64,000 nt of DNA from an uncultured Flaviramulus sp. (GCA_947495125.1 CANLXL010000002.1:434001-498000), one strand, 5' to 3'; positions 38,829-49,372 are shown, counted from the first letter of the stretch. Numbers and translations: made by a program. Notes: generated by a model from the sequence alone, not told the origin.

Positions 38829-41105
38829 ATGGATATAAATTTTATAAAACAATTGAAGTATATCAATAAAGGAGTGCACTTTGCATGTTTGGGTATTTGT
38901 ATTTTAATACAATCGTCATGTGCACAAGAACACAAAACTAAAGGGTTAGAAGTAAAAAGTACTTATGAAGTCTTGGAAAGTGATTCTAAAGAAACCATAA
39001 TACAAAAAGCTGCTCATGTGGTGCCAACCAAGAATCAATATGAGGCTTTAAAAAACGAATTTATTGCCTTTATTCATTTCGGACCTAATACCTTCACCAG
39101 GATGGAATGGGGTAATGGTATGGAGGATCCAAAAGTGTTTAATCTTGAAACTTTAGACACAGATCAATGGTGTAAAGCCATGAAAAGTGCCGGGATGAAA
39201 ATGGTTATTATTACTGTTAAGCATCACGATGGATTTGTATTATGGCAAAGCAGATATACAAAGCATGGTATTATGTCGACACCATTTCAGGATGGCAAAG
39301 GAGATGTGTTAAAAGAGCTTTCAGTATCTTGTCAGAAATTCGGATTAAAGCTTGGCGTTTATTTGTCACCCGCAGATCTTTATCAAATCGAAAATAAAGA
39401 AGGCCTATACGGGAATTTAAGCACTTATAGTGATCGCATTATCCCAAGACCTGTTGAAGGACGTCCATTCAGTAATAAAACGAGCTTCACCTTCAACGTG
39501 GATGATTATAATGAGTATTTCTTGAATCAGCTCTTTGAATTACTAACCGAATATGGACCAATCCATGAAGTTTGGTTCGACGGTGCACACCCTAAGCGTA
39601 AAGGTGGTCAGAAGTATAATTATTTAGCATGGAAAGAATTGATTTCTACCTTAGCCCCCGAAGCTGTCGTGTTTGGTAAACAAGATATACGATGGTGTGG
39701 AAATGAATCCGGCGGGACCAGAGATACCGAATGGAATGTCATTCCATATATGGACGATCCAAAGCTAATGAATCGCTTTGGTGACCTTACGGAAAAAGAT
39801 TTGGGAAGTAGAGAGAAGTTATATAATGGTAAGTTTTTACATTATCAACAGGCCGAAACGAATACCTCCATTCGGGAAGGTTGGTTTTACAGAGATGATA
39901 CCTCTCAAAAAGTACGTAGTACGGATGATGTATTCGATATTTATGAACGTTCAGTTGGAGGGAATTCAACATTTTTATTAAATATTCCACCGAATAGAGA
40001 GGGCTTATTCTCTCCTGAAGATGTGAAGGTATTGGGTGAAGTCGGAGATAGAATTAGAGCAACTTATCATCAGAATTTATTTAAAAATGGTTCAGGATCC
40101 GGCAAGGCCTTGGATGAAGATACTGCAAGTTATGAGCTATTAGACCATGCAGATAAAGAAATTATAATGACCACTAAAGAACCGGTTACTATAAACAGAC
40201 TGGTTATTCAAGAGGCTATTGCGACACATGGAGAGCGTGTGGAAAAACATGCGGTAGATGTATGGATTAACAAGGCATGGAAAACAATTGCCGAAGCATC
40301 CAACATAGGCTATAAACGAATTCTTCGTTTTCCTGAAGTAACATCAAATAAATTCAGAATTAGAATTCTGGAATCCCGTTTTCACCCGGCCATTTCAAAC
40401 ATTACCGCGCATTATTATAAAACAAGACCTCCACAACTTGCTATATCAAGACATTTTGACGGGCTGTTAAATATAGAGCCTAAGGAGCATGATTTTGGAT
40501 GGAAACCTCATGGTGAAAATATCACGGATAATTTAAATGCTGATTATGAGATCAGGTACACAACAGATGGTAGTAATCCGACCAAAGATTCCGAATTGTT
40601 TAAAGAAGGCGTTAACATAGCTTCGAAAGAGGTTAAAGCCATAGCTATTGATAAGAACGAGGTAGGGAGCATGGCATCACATGTATTCGGAATACTAAAA
40701 ACGGATTGGAAACTTGTGGATTCCGATAGTTCAACAGGAAACCGTACACCAAATCTTGCTTTCGATGAAAACGCAAATACGTATTGGCAATCCAAAAAGG
40801 GTAATGATAAACATTTTATAACGATCGATCTAAAAAAAGCCTATACACTAAAAGGGTTCGCCTATACGCCACAAACCAGTACTTCTGAAGGCATGATTGA
40901 AGAAGGTGTTCTTTTGGTGAGTCAGGATGGAAAAAAATGGACGAAGCATGCCGATTTCAAGTTCGGAAATTTAATTAACGATCCGGTTAGAAGAAGTTTC
41001 TATTTTAAAGTTCCGGTGACGGCGCAATTTGTGAAAATACAATCTAAGACTATCGCTGGTGGAGGAAAATCGGCGACTATAGCTGAGTTGGATTTTTTTG
41101 AATAG
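38829..41105 (+). CDS. alpha-L-fucosidase (GH29, B-type-like) with C-terminal F5/8-type carbohydrate-binding region
   Basis: Track start 38805 overlaps the upstream gene; ATG 38829 (MDINFIKQLKY) more plausible. FIHFGPNTFTRMEWGNG, TVKHHDGFVLW, VWFDGAHPK; C-term FAYTPQTSTSEGMIEEGVLLVSQDGKKW. Confidence 0.9.
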   Translation: MDINFIKQLKYINKGVHFACLGICILIQSSCAQEHKTKGLEVKSTYEVLESDSKETIIQKAAHVVPTKNQYEALKNEFIAFIHFGPNTFTRMEWGNGMEDPKVFNLETLDTDQWCKAMKSAGMKMVIITVKHHDGFVLWQSRYTKHGIMSTPFQDGKGDVLKELSVSCQKFGLKLGVYLSPADLYQIENKEGLYGNLSTYSDRIIPRPVEGRPFSNKTSFTFNVDDYNEYFLNQLFELLTEYGPIHEVWFDGAHPKRKGGQKYNYLAWKELISTLAPEAVVFGKQDIRWCGNESGGTRDTEWNVIPYMDDPKLMNRFGDLTEKDLGSREKLYNGKFLHYQQAETNTSIREGWFYRDDTSQKVRSTDDVFDIYERSVGGNSTFLLNIPPNREGLFSPEDVKVLGEVGDRIRATYHQNLFKNGSGSGKALDEDTASYELLDHADKEIIMTTKEPVTINRLVIQEAIATHGERVEKHAVDVWINKAWKTIAEASNIGYKRILRFPEVTSNKFRIRILESRFHPAISNITAHYYKTRPPQLAISRHFDGLLNIEPKEHDFGWKPHGENITDNLNADYEIRYTTDGSNPTKDSELFKEGVNIASKEVKAIAIDKNEVGSMASHVFGILKTDWKLVDSDSSTGNRTPNLAFDENANTYWQSKKGNDKHFITIDLKKAYTLKGFAYTPQTSTSEGMIEEGVLLVSQDGKKWTKHADFKFGNLINDPVRRSFYFKVPVTAQFVKIQSKTIAGGGKSATIAELDFFE

Positions 41106-41145
41106 TTATTTTATTTATTAAATCAATTCATAAATATCAGTACTT

Positions 41146-42426
41146 ATGAAAAAAAATATCATTCTAGGGCTGTTTGTTTTGGCTACTATGGTAAGCTGTA
41201 CGGCGAACAAAGAGGAAAAATCTTTTCAAACTTCCGATATTAATACATTGTATAAAGCTGCGCCAGAAGGGGTTAAAACCAAATGGTTTAGTTCGGAGAA
41301 TAAAAAAGGAGAAAAGGGAAAAGGCGGGCAAACCAATAAAGGTGCTAAAGGTGATGCTTTTACAATGATTGGGCCCGGTGATAGCACGATTCTATTAGAA
41401 CACCAGGGAGCCGGAATAATAACCAAAATATGGTCGGCCAATTCAACACAATGGTCTGAAGAAGATCGGCGTAAATTAAGCATCAATATGTATTGGGATA
41501 ATGAAGAAAAACCAGCAGTTTCAGTGCCATTTTCTGATTTTTTCGGAATCGGACTGGGTTTAATGACGCCTTTTGAAAATGCGTTCTTTTCTATGCCGGA
41601 AGGACGGTCTTTCAACTGTGCTATTCCAATGCCATTTCGGAAGGCGGCAAAGATTGAAGTCGTGAACGAAAGTGATAAGTTTATTATGTTTTATTATAAG
41701 ATCAATATGGTTGAATTACCAAAACTTGATGACGATGCTTTATATTTTCATGCCTTTTGGAATCGGGAAATTGAAACCGAAAAGGGTAAAGATTATACAA
41801 TCTTACCTAAAATAGAAGGCCAGGGAAGATACCTGGGAACCAATATTGGTGTAATAGGTAATGAAAAATACAGAGGGTCCTGGTTTGGAGAAGGTGAGGT
41901 TAAGATTTATTTGGATGGCGATCGTGAGTTCCCATCGTTGGTTGGAACCGGAACGGAAGATTATATAGGAACTGGTTGGGGGCAGGGAGAATATGCCCAT
42001 ACTATTCAGGGTTCAACAATTTCAAATAAGGCCTTCGATTTGTATACCTTTTACCGCTTTCATACCTATGACCCGGTTTACTTTCATAACGATTGCAGGA
42101 TAACCATTCAGCAAATAGGAAATTCAACAAAACAGGGTATTATTGATATGATCGAAAAAGGAGCAGAAATTATCCCTGTTTGGTCTTATGTTGAGAAGGA
42201 TGGTTACGATGCCGCCAAGCGTTATTTAGACATGGGAAATCCACCTTCAGTATATAGTGAGAACTTCCCGGATGGAGTATCCACGAATTTTTATAGAAAC
42301 GATGATGTGTCGTCAACGGCCTATTTCTATTTAGATAAACCTTCATCGTCATTACCCAAATTGCCGTCTGTGGAAATGAGAACAAAACGCTTAAAGGAAA
42401 AAGTATTTGATAAGTTAAAAAAATAA
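41146..42426 (+). CDS. DUF2961 / GH172-family lipoprotein
   Basis: 426 aa; lipobox TMVSCTAN; GAGIITKIW, YWDNEEKPAVSVPFSDFFGIGLG, SLVGTGTEDYIGTGWG. Confidence 0.85.
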   Translation: MKKNIILGLFVLATMVSCTANKEEKSFQTSDINTLYKAAPEGVKTKWFSSENKKGEKGKGGQTNKGAKGDAFTMIGPGDSTILLEHQGAGIITKIWSANSTQWSEEDRRKLSINMYWDNEEKPAVSVPFSDFFGIGLGLMTPFENAFFSMPEGRSFNCAIPMPFRKAAKIEVVNESDKFIMFYYKINMVELPKLDDDALYFHAFWNREIETEKGKDYTILPKIEGQGRYLGTNIGVIGNEKYRGSWFGEGEVKIYLDGDREFPSLVGTGTEDYIGTGWGQGEYAHTIQGSTISNKAFDLYTFYRFHTYDPVYFHNDCRITIQQIGNSTKQGIIDMIEKGAEIIPVWSYVEKDGYDAAKRYLDMGNPPSVYSENFPDGVSTNFYRNDDVSSTAYFYLDKPSSSLPKLPSVEMRTKRLKEKVFDKLKK

Positions 42427-42432
42427 AGAGCG

Positions 42433-44820
42433 ATGAAAAAAATCAAAGTTACCATCACCCTGATTATATTCTTCATTTTTGGCGCAATCGCACAGGAAAG
42501 CACAGATGACTTAAGGATATATGATAATTTTGAACCCATTTCATCTGAGAATATTTTTAAAACAGAAGGCTATTATAATTGGGGAGCATCCATTATAAAA
42601 GATCATAAAGGCAAGTACCATTTGTTTTATTCACGTTGGAAAAGAAAGTATACCTTTTACGGTTGGTTAACACATTCTGAAGTCGCCCACGCCACTTCTA
42701 AAAGCCCAACAGGGCCTTGGAAATATCAGGAAACTGCGCTTAAAGGAGAAGGAGGCGAAAGTTGGGATGCGATTACGGCACACAACCCTAAGATCAAATA
42801 CTTTAATGGTAAATATTATTTATATTATATCGCCACGAATATGGGAGATAAAACCATTTCAGAAGAAGAATTACAAGAAACTTCTAAAGTGGGTTATAGC
42901 CATCCAAATTGGAAAATCTTACGAACCAACCAACGTACTGGAGTTGCTGTTTCGAACAGTATCAATGGACCATGGGAACGCTCGAACCAGCCCTTAGTTG
43001 AACCTTCAGGACCGATTACTACCCTAACGGTAAACCCGGCTATCGATCAGGGAAAAGATGGTAAATTCTATTTGATCGTAAAAGGAGATAAACCCAACAC
43101 AAAGAAATTTATTAGAAACCAGGCTATTGCGGTTTCAGATTCTCCCGCCGGACCTTTCGAAATTCAGAAAAAACCGGTGATCGATTATATGGATACTGAA
43201 GATATGTCTGTATGGTATGATGAAACCAGGCAACGTTTTTATGGCATTTTTCATGCCCACACCTTTATAGGTTTGGTAACTTCTGAAGATGGAATCCATT
43301 GGAAAAAATCCAATGAACATGTTTTAAAACTGAAAACATTAAAGATGAAAGACGGATCTGTTTTAAAACCGGATAGGATGGAACGTCCGTTTATTTACCA
43401 CGAGAATGGCGTACCCAAAGTTTTGAGCGTAGCGGTTAAAAAGGGTGATGAATCTTATAGTGTTTATATTCCTATTGAAACACCGAAATACCCGAAACCT
43501 AATAAGAGACAATTAGCATGGCAAGAGGCCGAATTGGGCGTGGTATATCATTACGATTTACATGTTTTTGACGGAAAGAAATACGGACAAGGTAACAACC
43601 GAATTGACCCTGTTCCGGATTATCAAATATTCAATCCGAAACATTTGGATACCGATCAATGGGTGAAAGCGGCTAAGGACGCCGGTGCTAAGTTCGCTAT
43701 TCTTACAGCAACGCACGAGACCGGTTTTGCCTTGTATCAATCTGATGTGAATCCATATAGTTTAAAAGCCGTAAAATGGAGAGATGGAAAAGGAGATATT
43801 GTTGCCGATTTTGTGGCCTCATGTAGAAAATATGGTATAAAACCGGGTATTTATTTAGGAATCCGTTGGAACTCGTTTATGGGAGTTCATGATTTTAAAG
43901 TAAACGGTGAAGGCGATTTTAGGAAAAATAGGCAAAAATGGTATAACAAGATGGTAGAAGGTATGGTAAAAGAAATCTGTACCAAATATGGAGAGCTCTT
44001 CGAAATTTGGTTTGATGGTGGTGCAGACCATCCCGATAATGGAGCGCCCGACGTACTCCCAATTGTACGTCAGTACCAACCTAATTGCTTGTTTTATCAT
44101 AATGGTCAGTTAGCTGAAGCCCGATGGGGAGGATCAGAGTCAGGAACAGTGTCGTACCCAAGTTGGGCAACTTTCCCATATAGATCGACGGGAGCCGGGG
44201 AGACTGCGCAAAAAAATATCTATAAGAACAATTATAAATTGCTAAAACAAGGCGATCCAAAAGCTGAATTTTGGGTTCCGGCCATGTCTGATGCGCCCTT
44301 GCGAGGATATAATGGCAGGCATGAATGGTTTTGGGAGCCCGGAGATGAAGCCCATGTTTTTCCATTAGACAATTTGATGGATATGTATTATAAATCTATA
44401 GGGCGTAATTCTACGCTCATTATGGGACTAACGCCAGACCCACATGGATTAATGCCAGACCCGGATGTAAAGCGTCTAAAGGAGTGGGGAGACGAAATTA
44501 AAAGACGATTTCAAACGCCCTTGGCATCAACTTCCGGAAGTGGTAATAAACTCACACTTAAGCTTGAGTCTGAAAAAAAGATCAACCATATTATCATTCA
44601 GGAAGATATCCAACATGGAGAACGCATAAGAAACTATATTGTTGAAGGTCTGGTAAATGGAAAATGGCAAACCTTTGCTGAAGGTCAAAGTGTTGGTCAT
44701 AAAAGGATTCAACAGTTTAAAGATGTTCGAGTTAATCGTATTAGAATTAAGGTACTAAAAGCTGATAGAGAACCTCGAATAAAGGCATTAAGTGTTTACT
44801 ATGTAGATTCGTTAAAATGA
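42433..44820 (+). CDS. fusion of five-bladed beta-propeller (GH43/GH117-like) and divergent GH29 domain
   Basis: 795 aa; N-term NWGASIIKDHKGKYHLFYSRW...GPWKYQETALKGEGG; C-term GH29-like LTATHETGFALYQSDVNPYSLKAVKWRDGKGDIV...EIWFDGGADHPD. Confidence 0.82.
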   Translation: MKKIKVTITLIIFFIFGAIAQESTDDLRIYDNFEPISSENIFKTEGYYNWGASIIKDHKGKYHLFYSRWKRKYTFYGWLTHSEVAHATSKSPTGPWKYQETALKGEGGESWDAITAHNPKIKYFNGKYYLYYIATNMGDKTISEEELQETSKVGYSHPNWKILRTNQRTGVAVSNSINGPWERSNQPLVEPSGPITTLTVNPAIDQGKDGKFYLIVKGDKPNTKKFIRNQAIAVSDSPAGPFEIQKKPVIDYMDTEDMSVWYDETRQRFYGIFHAHTFIGLVTSEDGIHWKKSNEHVLKLKTLKMKDGSVLKPDRMERPFIYHENGVPKVLSVAVKKGDESYSVYIPIETPKYPKPNKRQLAWQEAELGVVYHYDLHVFDGKKYGQGNNRIDPVPDYQIFNPKHLDTDQWVKAAKDAGAKFAILTATHETGFALYQSDVNPYSLKAVKWRDGKGDIVADFVASCRKYGIKPGIYLGIRWNSFMGVHDFKVNGEGDFRKNRQKWYNKMVEGMVKEICTKYGELFEIWFDGGADHPDNGAPDVLPIVRQYQPNCLFYHNGQLAEARWGGSESGTVSYPSWATFPYRSTGAGETAQKNIYKNNYKLLKQGDPKAEFWVPAMSDAPLRGYNGRHEWFWEPGDEAHVFPLDNLMDMYYKSIGRNSTLIMGLTPDPHGLMPDPDVKRLKEWGDEIKRRFQTPLASTSGSGNKLTLKLESEKKINHIIIQEDIQHGERIRNYIVEGLVNGKWQTFAEGQSVGHKRIQQFKDVRVNRIRIKVLKADREPRIKALSVYYVDSLK

Positions 44821-45503
44821 AGTACCCTTTTAAAACTAAAATGATTTTAATCATACCGCTTTTAGTGGTATTGATAACCAGTGGTTTTTCAAATAAGAAG
44901 CCGCGGATTTTAATTATTGGAGATTCTATTTCCATAGGTTATACACCTGTTGTGGAACAAGACCTTAAAGAGGTAGCATTGGTGAAGCACAACCTAGGGA
45001 ATGCGGAACATACGGGTACGGGGTTAGAGAAAATTGAAGAATGGATAGGGGATACAGATTGGGATATCATTCAGTTTAACTGGGGTTTATGGGATTTATG
45101 CTATAGGCACCCTGATGCTAAAGTATATGGAAATAGAGATAAGGTAAATGGAAAAATCACGCATTCACTTGATGTATATCGCTCTAATCTTGAAGATTTA
45201 GTGCTAAGAATGAAACAGTTGTCTGATGCAAAGTTGATTTTTATAACAACGAGTTATGTCCCGAATGAAGAAGCCGGGCGTTTTTCCGAAGATGCTTTGT
45301 CATATAATCGTGTTGCGAAAGAAGTGATGGACAGGCATAACATTCTTATCCATGATATTTATAAGAAATCAAGGAACATTCATAGGAATTATGGACAGGG
45401 TGAAGATGATGTTCATTACACAAAATTGGGTTACGAAAAATTAGGTAAACGCGTATCAAAATTTTTGGTAGTCCAATTGAAAGCAATAGGCAAAAACAGA
45501 TGA
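44817..45503 (+). CDS. SGNH/GDSL hydrolase
   Basis: 228 aa; ILIIGDSISIGY, DDVHYTKLGYEKLG; ATGA overlap with upstream gene. Confidence 0.85.
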   Translation: MKYPFKTKMILIIPLLVVLITSGFSNKKPRILIIGDSISIGYTPVVEQDLKEVALVKHNLGNAEHTGTGLEKIEEWIGDTDWDIIQFNWGLWDLCYRHPDAKVYGNRDKVNGKITHSLDVYRSNLEDLVLRMKQLSDAKLIFITTSYVPNEEAGRFSEDALSYNRVAKEVMDRHNILIHDIYKKSRNIHRNYGQGEDDVHYTKLGYEKLGKRVSKFLVVQLKAIGKNR

Positions 45504-45550
45504 ATTTTGATTTAAGAATTAGAAAATAACGGATCACAAATACAAAAAGT

Positions 45551-46978
45551 ATGAAGTATATTTCAAAAAGTAAACTCGGATCTATCATGCAAAAGGGCTT
45601 ATGCGTTTTAACGCTTCTCCTGTGTTTTAATGCGCAAGCTGAAATATGGTTACCATCTATTTTATCTGATAATATGGTATTGCAGCAAAACTCTGAGGCT
45701 ACGATTTGGGGTTGGACCACCGAGGTAAGCGAAAAAATAACCGTATCGGGTTCCTGGAATAATGAAAAAGTTACTGTTGAAGCATATCAAGGTATCTGGT
45801 CTTTAAAACTCCCAACACCAAAAGCTGGAGGACCTTATGTTTTAACCATTGAAGGCCATGAGAAAATTATATTGAACAATATTTTAATTGGAGAGGTTTG
45901 GTTGTGTTCCGGTCAGTCAAATATGGAATGGACCCCACTTCTTGGTTTGGATAATGCAGATCAGGAAATTGCAAATGCTAGCTATCCGAATATAAGGTTC
46001 TTTTCAGTGCCTAAGCATACATCCAAGTATCCGCAAGACGATTCCTTTGGTGCGTGGAAGGAAAGCACTCCTGAAACAATGAAAACATTTAGTTCCGTGG
46101 GATACTTCTTCGGAAGAAAATTACATAAAGACCTAAACGTGCCTGTTGGTCTAATAAATTCCAGCTGGGGAGGCACTAATGTAGAAGTTTGGATTCCAAA
46201 AGAAGCTATAGCACATCATACCGGTTTATTGCAGAGCATGGATAGAATCAAGGAACAGCCCTGGTGGCCACATGATGAAGCATTGGCCTACAATGCCATG
46301 ATCCATCCCTTGGTGAATTTTAACATCGCCGGAACCATCTGGTATCAGGGAGAATCTAATAGGATGAATGCCGGTTTTTACCACGAGGCATTTTCGACCA
46401 TGATCGCATCCTGGAGAAAGAAATGGCAAAAAGAGTTCCCTTTTTATTTTGTTGAAATAGCACCGTTCAATTACAATTCAAAAACCAATATAGAAGCAGC
46501 GTTGGTAAGAGAAGCTCAGTTAAAAACCATGCAAACCATAACCAATTCAGGGATGGTGGTTACCAACGATATAGGCAACCTCAAAAATATTCACCCCACA
46601 AACAAACAAGAAGTAGGACGACGTCTTGCATTATGGGCCTTATCAAAAACCTATGGGGTTAAAGATTTAGCATTTAGCGGACCCATTTACAAGAGTATGG
46701 AAATCAAAAAGAACAAAGTGACTGTTTCTTTTGATTTCGCTGAAAATGGTTTGCACGTTAAAGGCAAAGAACTTAAAGAATTTTTTATTGCGGGAGAGGA
46801 TAAACAATTCCATCCGGCCAAAGCAAAAATTAAGGGTAATAAAATCGAACTGACCTCTAAACAAGTGAAGCATCCCGTAGCCGTGCGTTTTGCTTTTACC
46901 GAAACGGCCTTACCAAATTTATATAACAGCGATGGTTTACCCGCCGCCGCCTTTAGAACGGATCGTTGGGAAAACTAA
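45551..46978 (+). CDS. sialate O-acetylesterase family (SASA) protein
   Basis: 475 aa; LPSILSDNMVLQQ, VWLCSGQSNMEWTP, INSSWGGTNVEVW, GTIWYQGESN. Confidence 0.92.
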   Translation: MKYISKSKLGSIMQKGLCVLTLLLCFNAQAEIWLPSILSDNMVLQQNSEATIWGWTTEVSEKITVSGSWNNEKVTVEAYQGIWSLKLPTPKAGGPYVLTIEGHEKIILNNILIGEVWLCSGQSNMEWTPLLGLDNADQEIANASYPNIRFFSVPKHTSKYPQDDSFGAWKESTPETMKTFSSVGYFFGRKLHKDLNVPVGLINSSWGGTNVEVWIPKEAIAHHTGLLQSMDRIKEQPWWPHDEALAYNAMIHPLVNFNIAGTIWYQGESNRMNAGFYHEAFSTMIASWRKKWQKEFPFYFVEIAPFNYNSKTNIEAALVREAQLKTMQTITNSGMVVTNDIGNLKNIHPTNKQEVGRRLALWALSKTYGVKDLAFSGPIYKSMEIKKNKVTVSFDFAENGLHVKGKELKEFFIAGEDKQFHPAKAKIKGNKIELTSKQVKHPVAVRFAFTETALPNLYNSDGLPAAAFRTDRWEN

Positions 46979-46984
46979 ATAGGA

Positions 46985-49372
46985 TTGATAATTAATAAAC
47001 CAAAAATAATGAGCAGTCTTAAATTTTTACTAAGCATTTTTATGCTCGTTTTAATGAGCTGTAGTAGCCAAAATTTTGAAATATACGTCAGCCCTGAAGG
47101 AGATTCCAAGAATAATGGTTCGATCGACGCGCCGCTGTCATCAATTCAGGAAGCCATTGAAAAGGCAAAAAAGTATAAAGAAGGATCTGAAGATGCTGAA
47201 ATAACAATCCATGTTTTAGAAGGCGAATATCGTTTAGAGGCACCAATTAAAATAAATACAGATTTAAACCATTTGAAGATCAAGGGGGAAGGTCTGGATA
47301 AAGTTGTTGTAAAAGGATCTGAAATATTAGACTTGGAATGGCGTACATACAACGGTCAGATTTTGGTCGCTAAAATTAGCAATCAAGTTCAATTCGATCA
47401 GTTTTTCGTAAACGGAAAACAGCAAGTTTTAGCAAGGTATCCCAATTATAATGAAGAAGGCGGGCATTGGCAAGGGCATGCTGCCGATGCGATTGATCCA
47501 GAACGGGTTAAAACCTGGAAGCATCCGAAAGGCGCTATAATTCATGCCATGCATAGTGGGGAATGGGGCGGTTTTCACTATGAAGTAATTAAAGCTAATG
47601 AAGACGGAACGCTGGAGTTAAAGGGTGGGCATCAAAATAACAGGCCATCAAAAATGCATGATAAGTATCGTATGGTAGAGCATGTTTTTGAAGAATTGGA
47701 TAGCCCCGGTGAATGGTATTTGGATAAGGAAAAACAACAATTATATTATTGGCCGGCTAAAGGGATGTCTTTAGATGACAGCACTTTTGAAGGGGTTACT
47801 TTAAAGCATCTGGCAGAAATTATAGGGAAAGAAGATAGTCCGGTCAAGAATATTTCTATTTCGGGAATCAAATTTGAACACGCACAGCGTACCCTCATGG
47901 AAGATTACGAACCTTTATTGCGGAGTGATTGGACCATGTATAGAGGTGGTGCCGTTTTTATCGAAAATGCCGAAAATATAGAAATCGCAGATAGCGAATT
48001 CACAAATTTAGGAGGTAATGTGATTTTTGTAAGTAAATATAATAGGAATGTAAAAATCACAAGAAATCATATTTATAACTGCGGAGCTACTGCTATTAGT
48101 TTTGTTGGAGACCCAAGCGCAGTACGTTCACCGTCTTTTCAATATGGTGAGTACGTAACACTTAAAGACATGGATACCATCAAAGGACCAGCAAATAGCA
48201 AGTATCCTAAAGATTGTGTTGTAGATGATAATTTAATATATAGAATCGGAAGGGTCGAAAAACAAGTGGCCGGTGTTCAAATTTCGATGGCTATGGATAT
48301 CACCCTAAGCTCGAATAGTATCTATGATGTCCCGCGCTCTGGGATTAACGTTAGTGAAGGTACTTGGGGCGGTCATATTATTGCATATAACGACGTGTTT
48401 AATACGGTTTTAGAAACTTCAGATCACGGAGCGTTTAACTCTTGGGGCCGCGATCGCTTTTGGCACCCAGATAGGAAGACAATGAATGAATTAACAACCA
48501 ATGACCCAGAAATGCCATATTGGGATGCGATCCATAAAACGGTGATCAAAAATAACCGATTTAGATGTGACCACGGCTGGGATATCGATTTGGATGATGG
48601 CTCCTCAAACTATCATATTTACAACAATGTATGTCTAAACGGAGGAATTAAATTAAGAGAGGGGTTTTACAGAACCGTTGAGAATAACATCATGGTAAAT
48701 AACAGTTTTCATCCACACGTTTGGTTCGAAAACAGTGGTGATGTGTTTAAGCACAATATAGCGATGACGGCATATAAAGACATTCGTTTAAGTGGCTGGG
48801 GTAAGGAAGTAGATTATAATCTCTTCCCTAATGAAAAAGCTCTCTTAAAGGCGCAGCAAAACAAAACAGACGCTCATAGTGTCTTTGGAAATCCGGATTA
48901 TAAAAACCCAAATCATGGCGATTACACTGTTTCTGATGGATCACCGGCATTCAAAATAGGATTTAAAAATATCCCTATGAATGAGTTTGGTGTAAAAAAA
49001 CCATCCTTAAAGGCTATAGCAAAAACACCTGATTTTCCGGTAATCTGGTCGATTACTGATGGGGATAATAAAAATTCTGTGATTATGAGTTGGCTTGGAG
49101 CGACCATCAAGAATATAGAATCTAAAGAAGAACGTTCTGCCTATGGATTAAATAAAACCGCTGGCGTATTAATAACCGATATTAAAGAGAATAGTATTAT
49201 AAAAAACTCAAAACTAGAAATTGGTGATGTCATTATCGGTGGTGAAGGTGAAGATATTAATAATATCCCGGATTTAATGCGTGTATACTCCGGACATAAT
49301 TGGAAAGGAAAAGTAAATCTGAAGATTTATAGAAATCAAACCGATTTAGATGTTATCGTACAAACGAAATAG
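46985..49372 (+). CDS. right-handed parallel beta-helix protein with C-terminal PDZ domain (GH141-like candidate)
   Basis: 795 aa; YVSPEGDSKNNGSIDAPLSSIQEAIEKAK, beta-helix repeats (SGIKFEHAQ, NCGATAISFVGD), C-term GVLITDIKENSIIKNSKLEIGDVIIGGEGEDI. Confidence 0.75.
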   Translation: MIINKPKIMSSLKFLLSIFMLVLMSCSSQNFEIYVSPEGDSKNNGSIDAPLSSIQEAIEKAKKYKEGSEDAEITIHVLEGEYRLEAPIKINTDLNHLKIKGEGLDKVVVKGSEILDLEWRTYNGQILVAKISNQVQFDQFFVNGKQQVLARYPNYNEEGGHWQGHAADAIDPERVKTWKHPKGAIIHAMHSGEWGGFHYEVIKANEDGTLELKGGHQNNRPSKMHDKYRMVEHVFEELDSPGEWYLDKEKQQLYYWPAKGMSLDDSTFEGVTLKHLAEIIGKEDSPVKNISISGIKFEHAQRTLMEDYEPLLRSDWTMYRGGAVFIENAENIEIADSEFTNLGGNVIFVSKYNRNVKITRNHIYNCGATAISFVGDPSAVRSPSFQYGEYVTLKDMDTIKGPANSKYPKDCVVDDNLIYRIGRVEKQVAGVQISMAMDITLSSNSIYDVPRSGINVSEGTWGGHIIAYNDVFNTVLETSDHGAFNSWGRDRFWHPDRKTMNELTTNDPEMPYWDAIHKTVIKNNRFRCDHGWDIDLDDGSSNYHIYNNVCLNGGIKLREGFYRTVENNIMVNNSFHPHVWFENSGDVFKHNIAMTAYKDIRLSGWGKEVDYNLFPNEKALLKAQQNKTDAHSVFGNPDYKNPNHGDYTVSDGSPAFKIGFKNIPMNEFGVKKPSLKAIAKTPDFPVIWSITDGDNKNSVIMSWLGATIKNIESKEERSAYGLNKTAGVLITDIKENSIIKNSKLEIGDVIIGGEGEDINNIPDLMRVYSGHNWKGKVNLKIYRNQTDLDVIVQTK

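Noticed and set aside
41226-41615. 129-aa minus-strand ORF
   Set aside because: Antisense shadow within the GH172/DUF2961 gene.
45346-45720. 124-aa minus-strand ORF spanning an intergenic gap
   Set aside because: Overlaps two confident + strand genes; low-complexity hydrophobic translation without a family signature.
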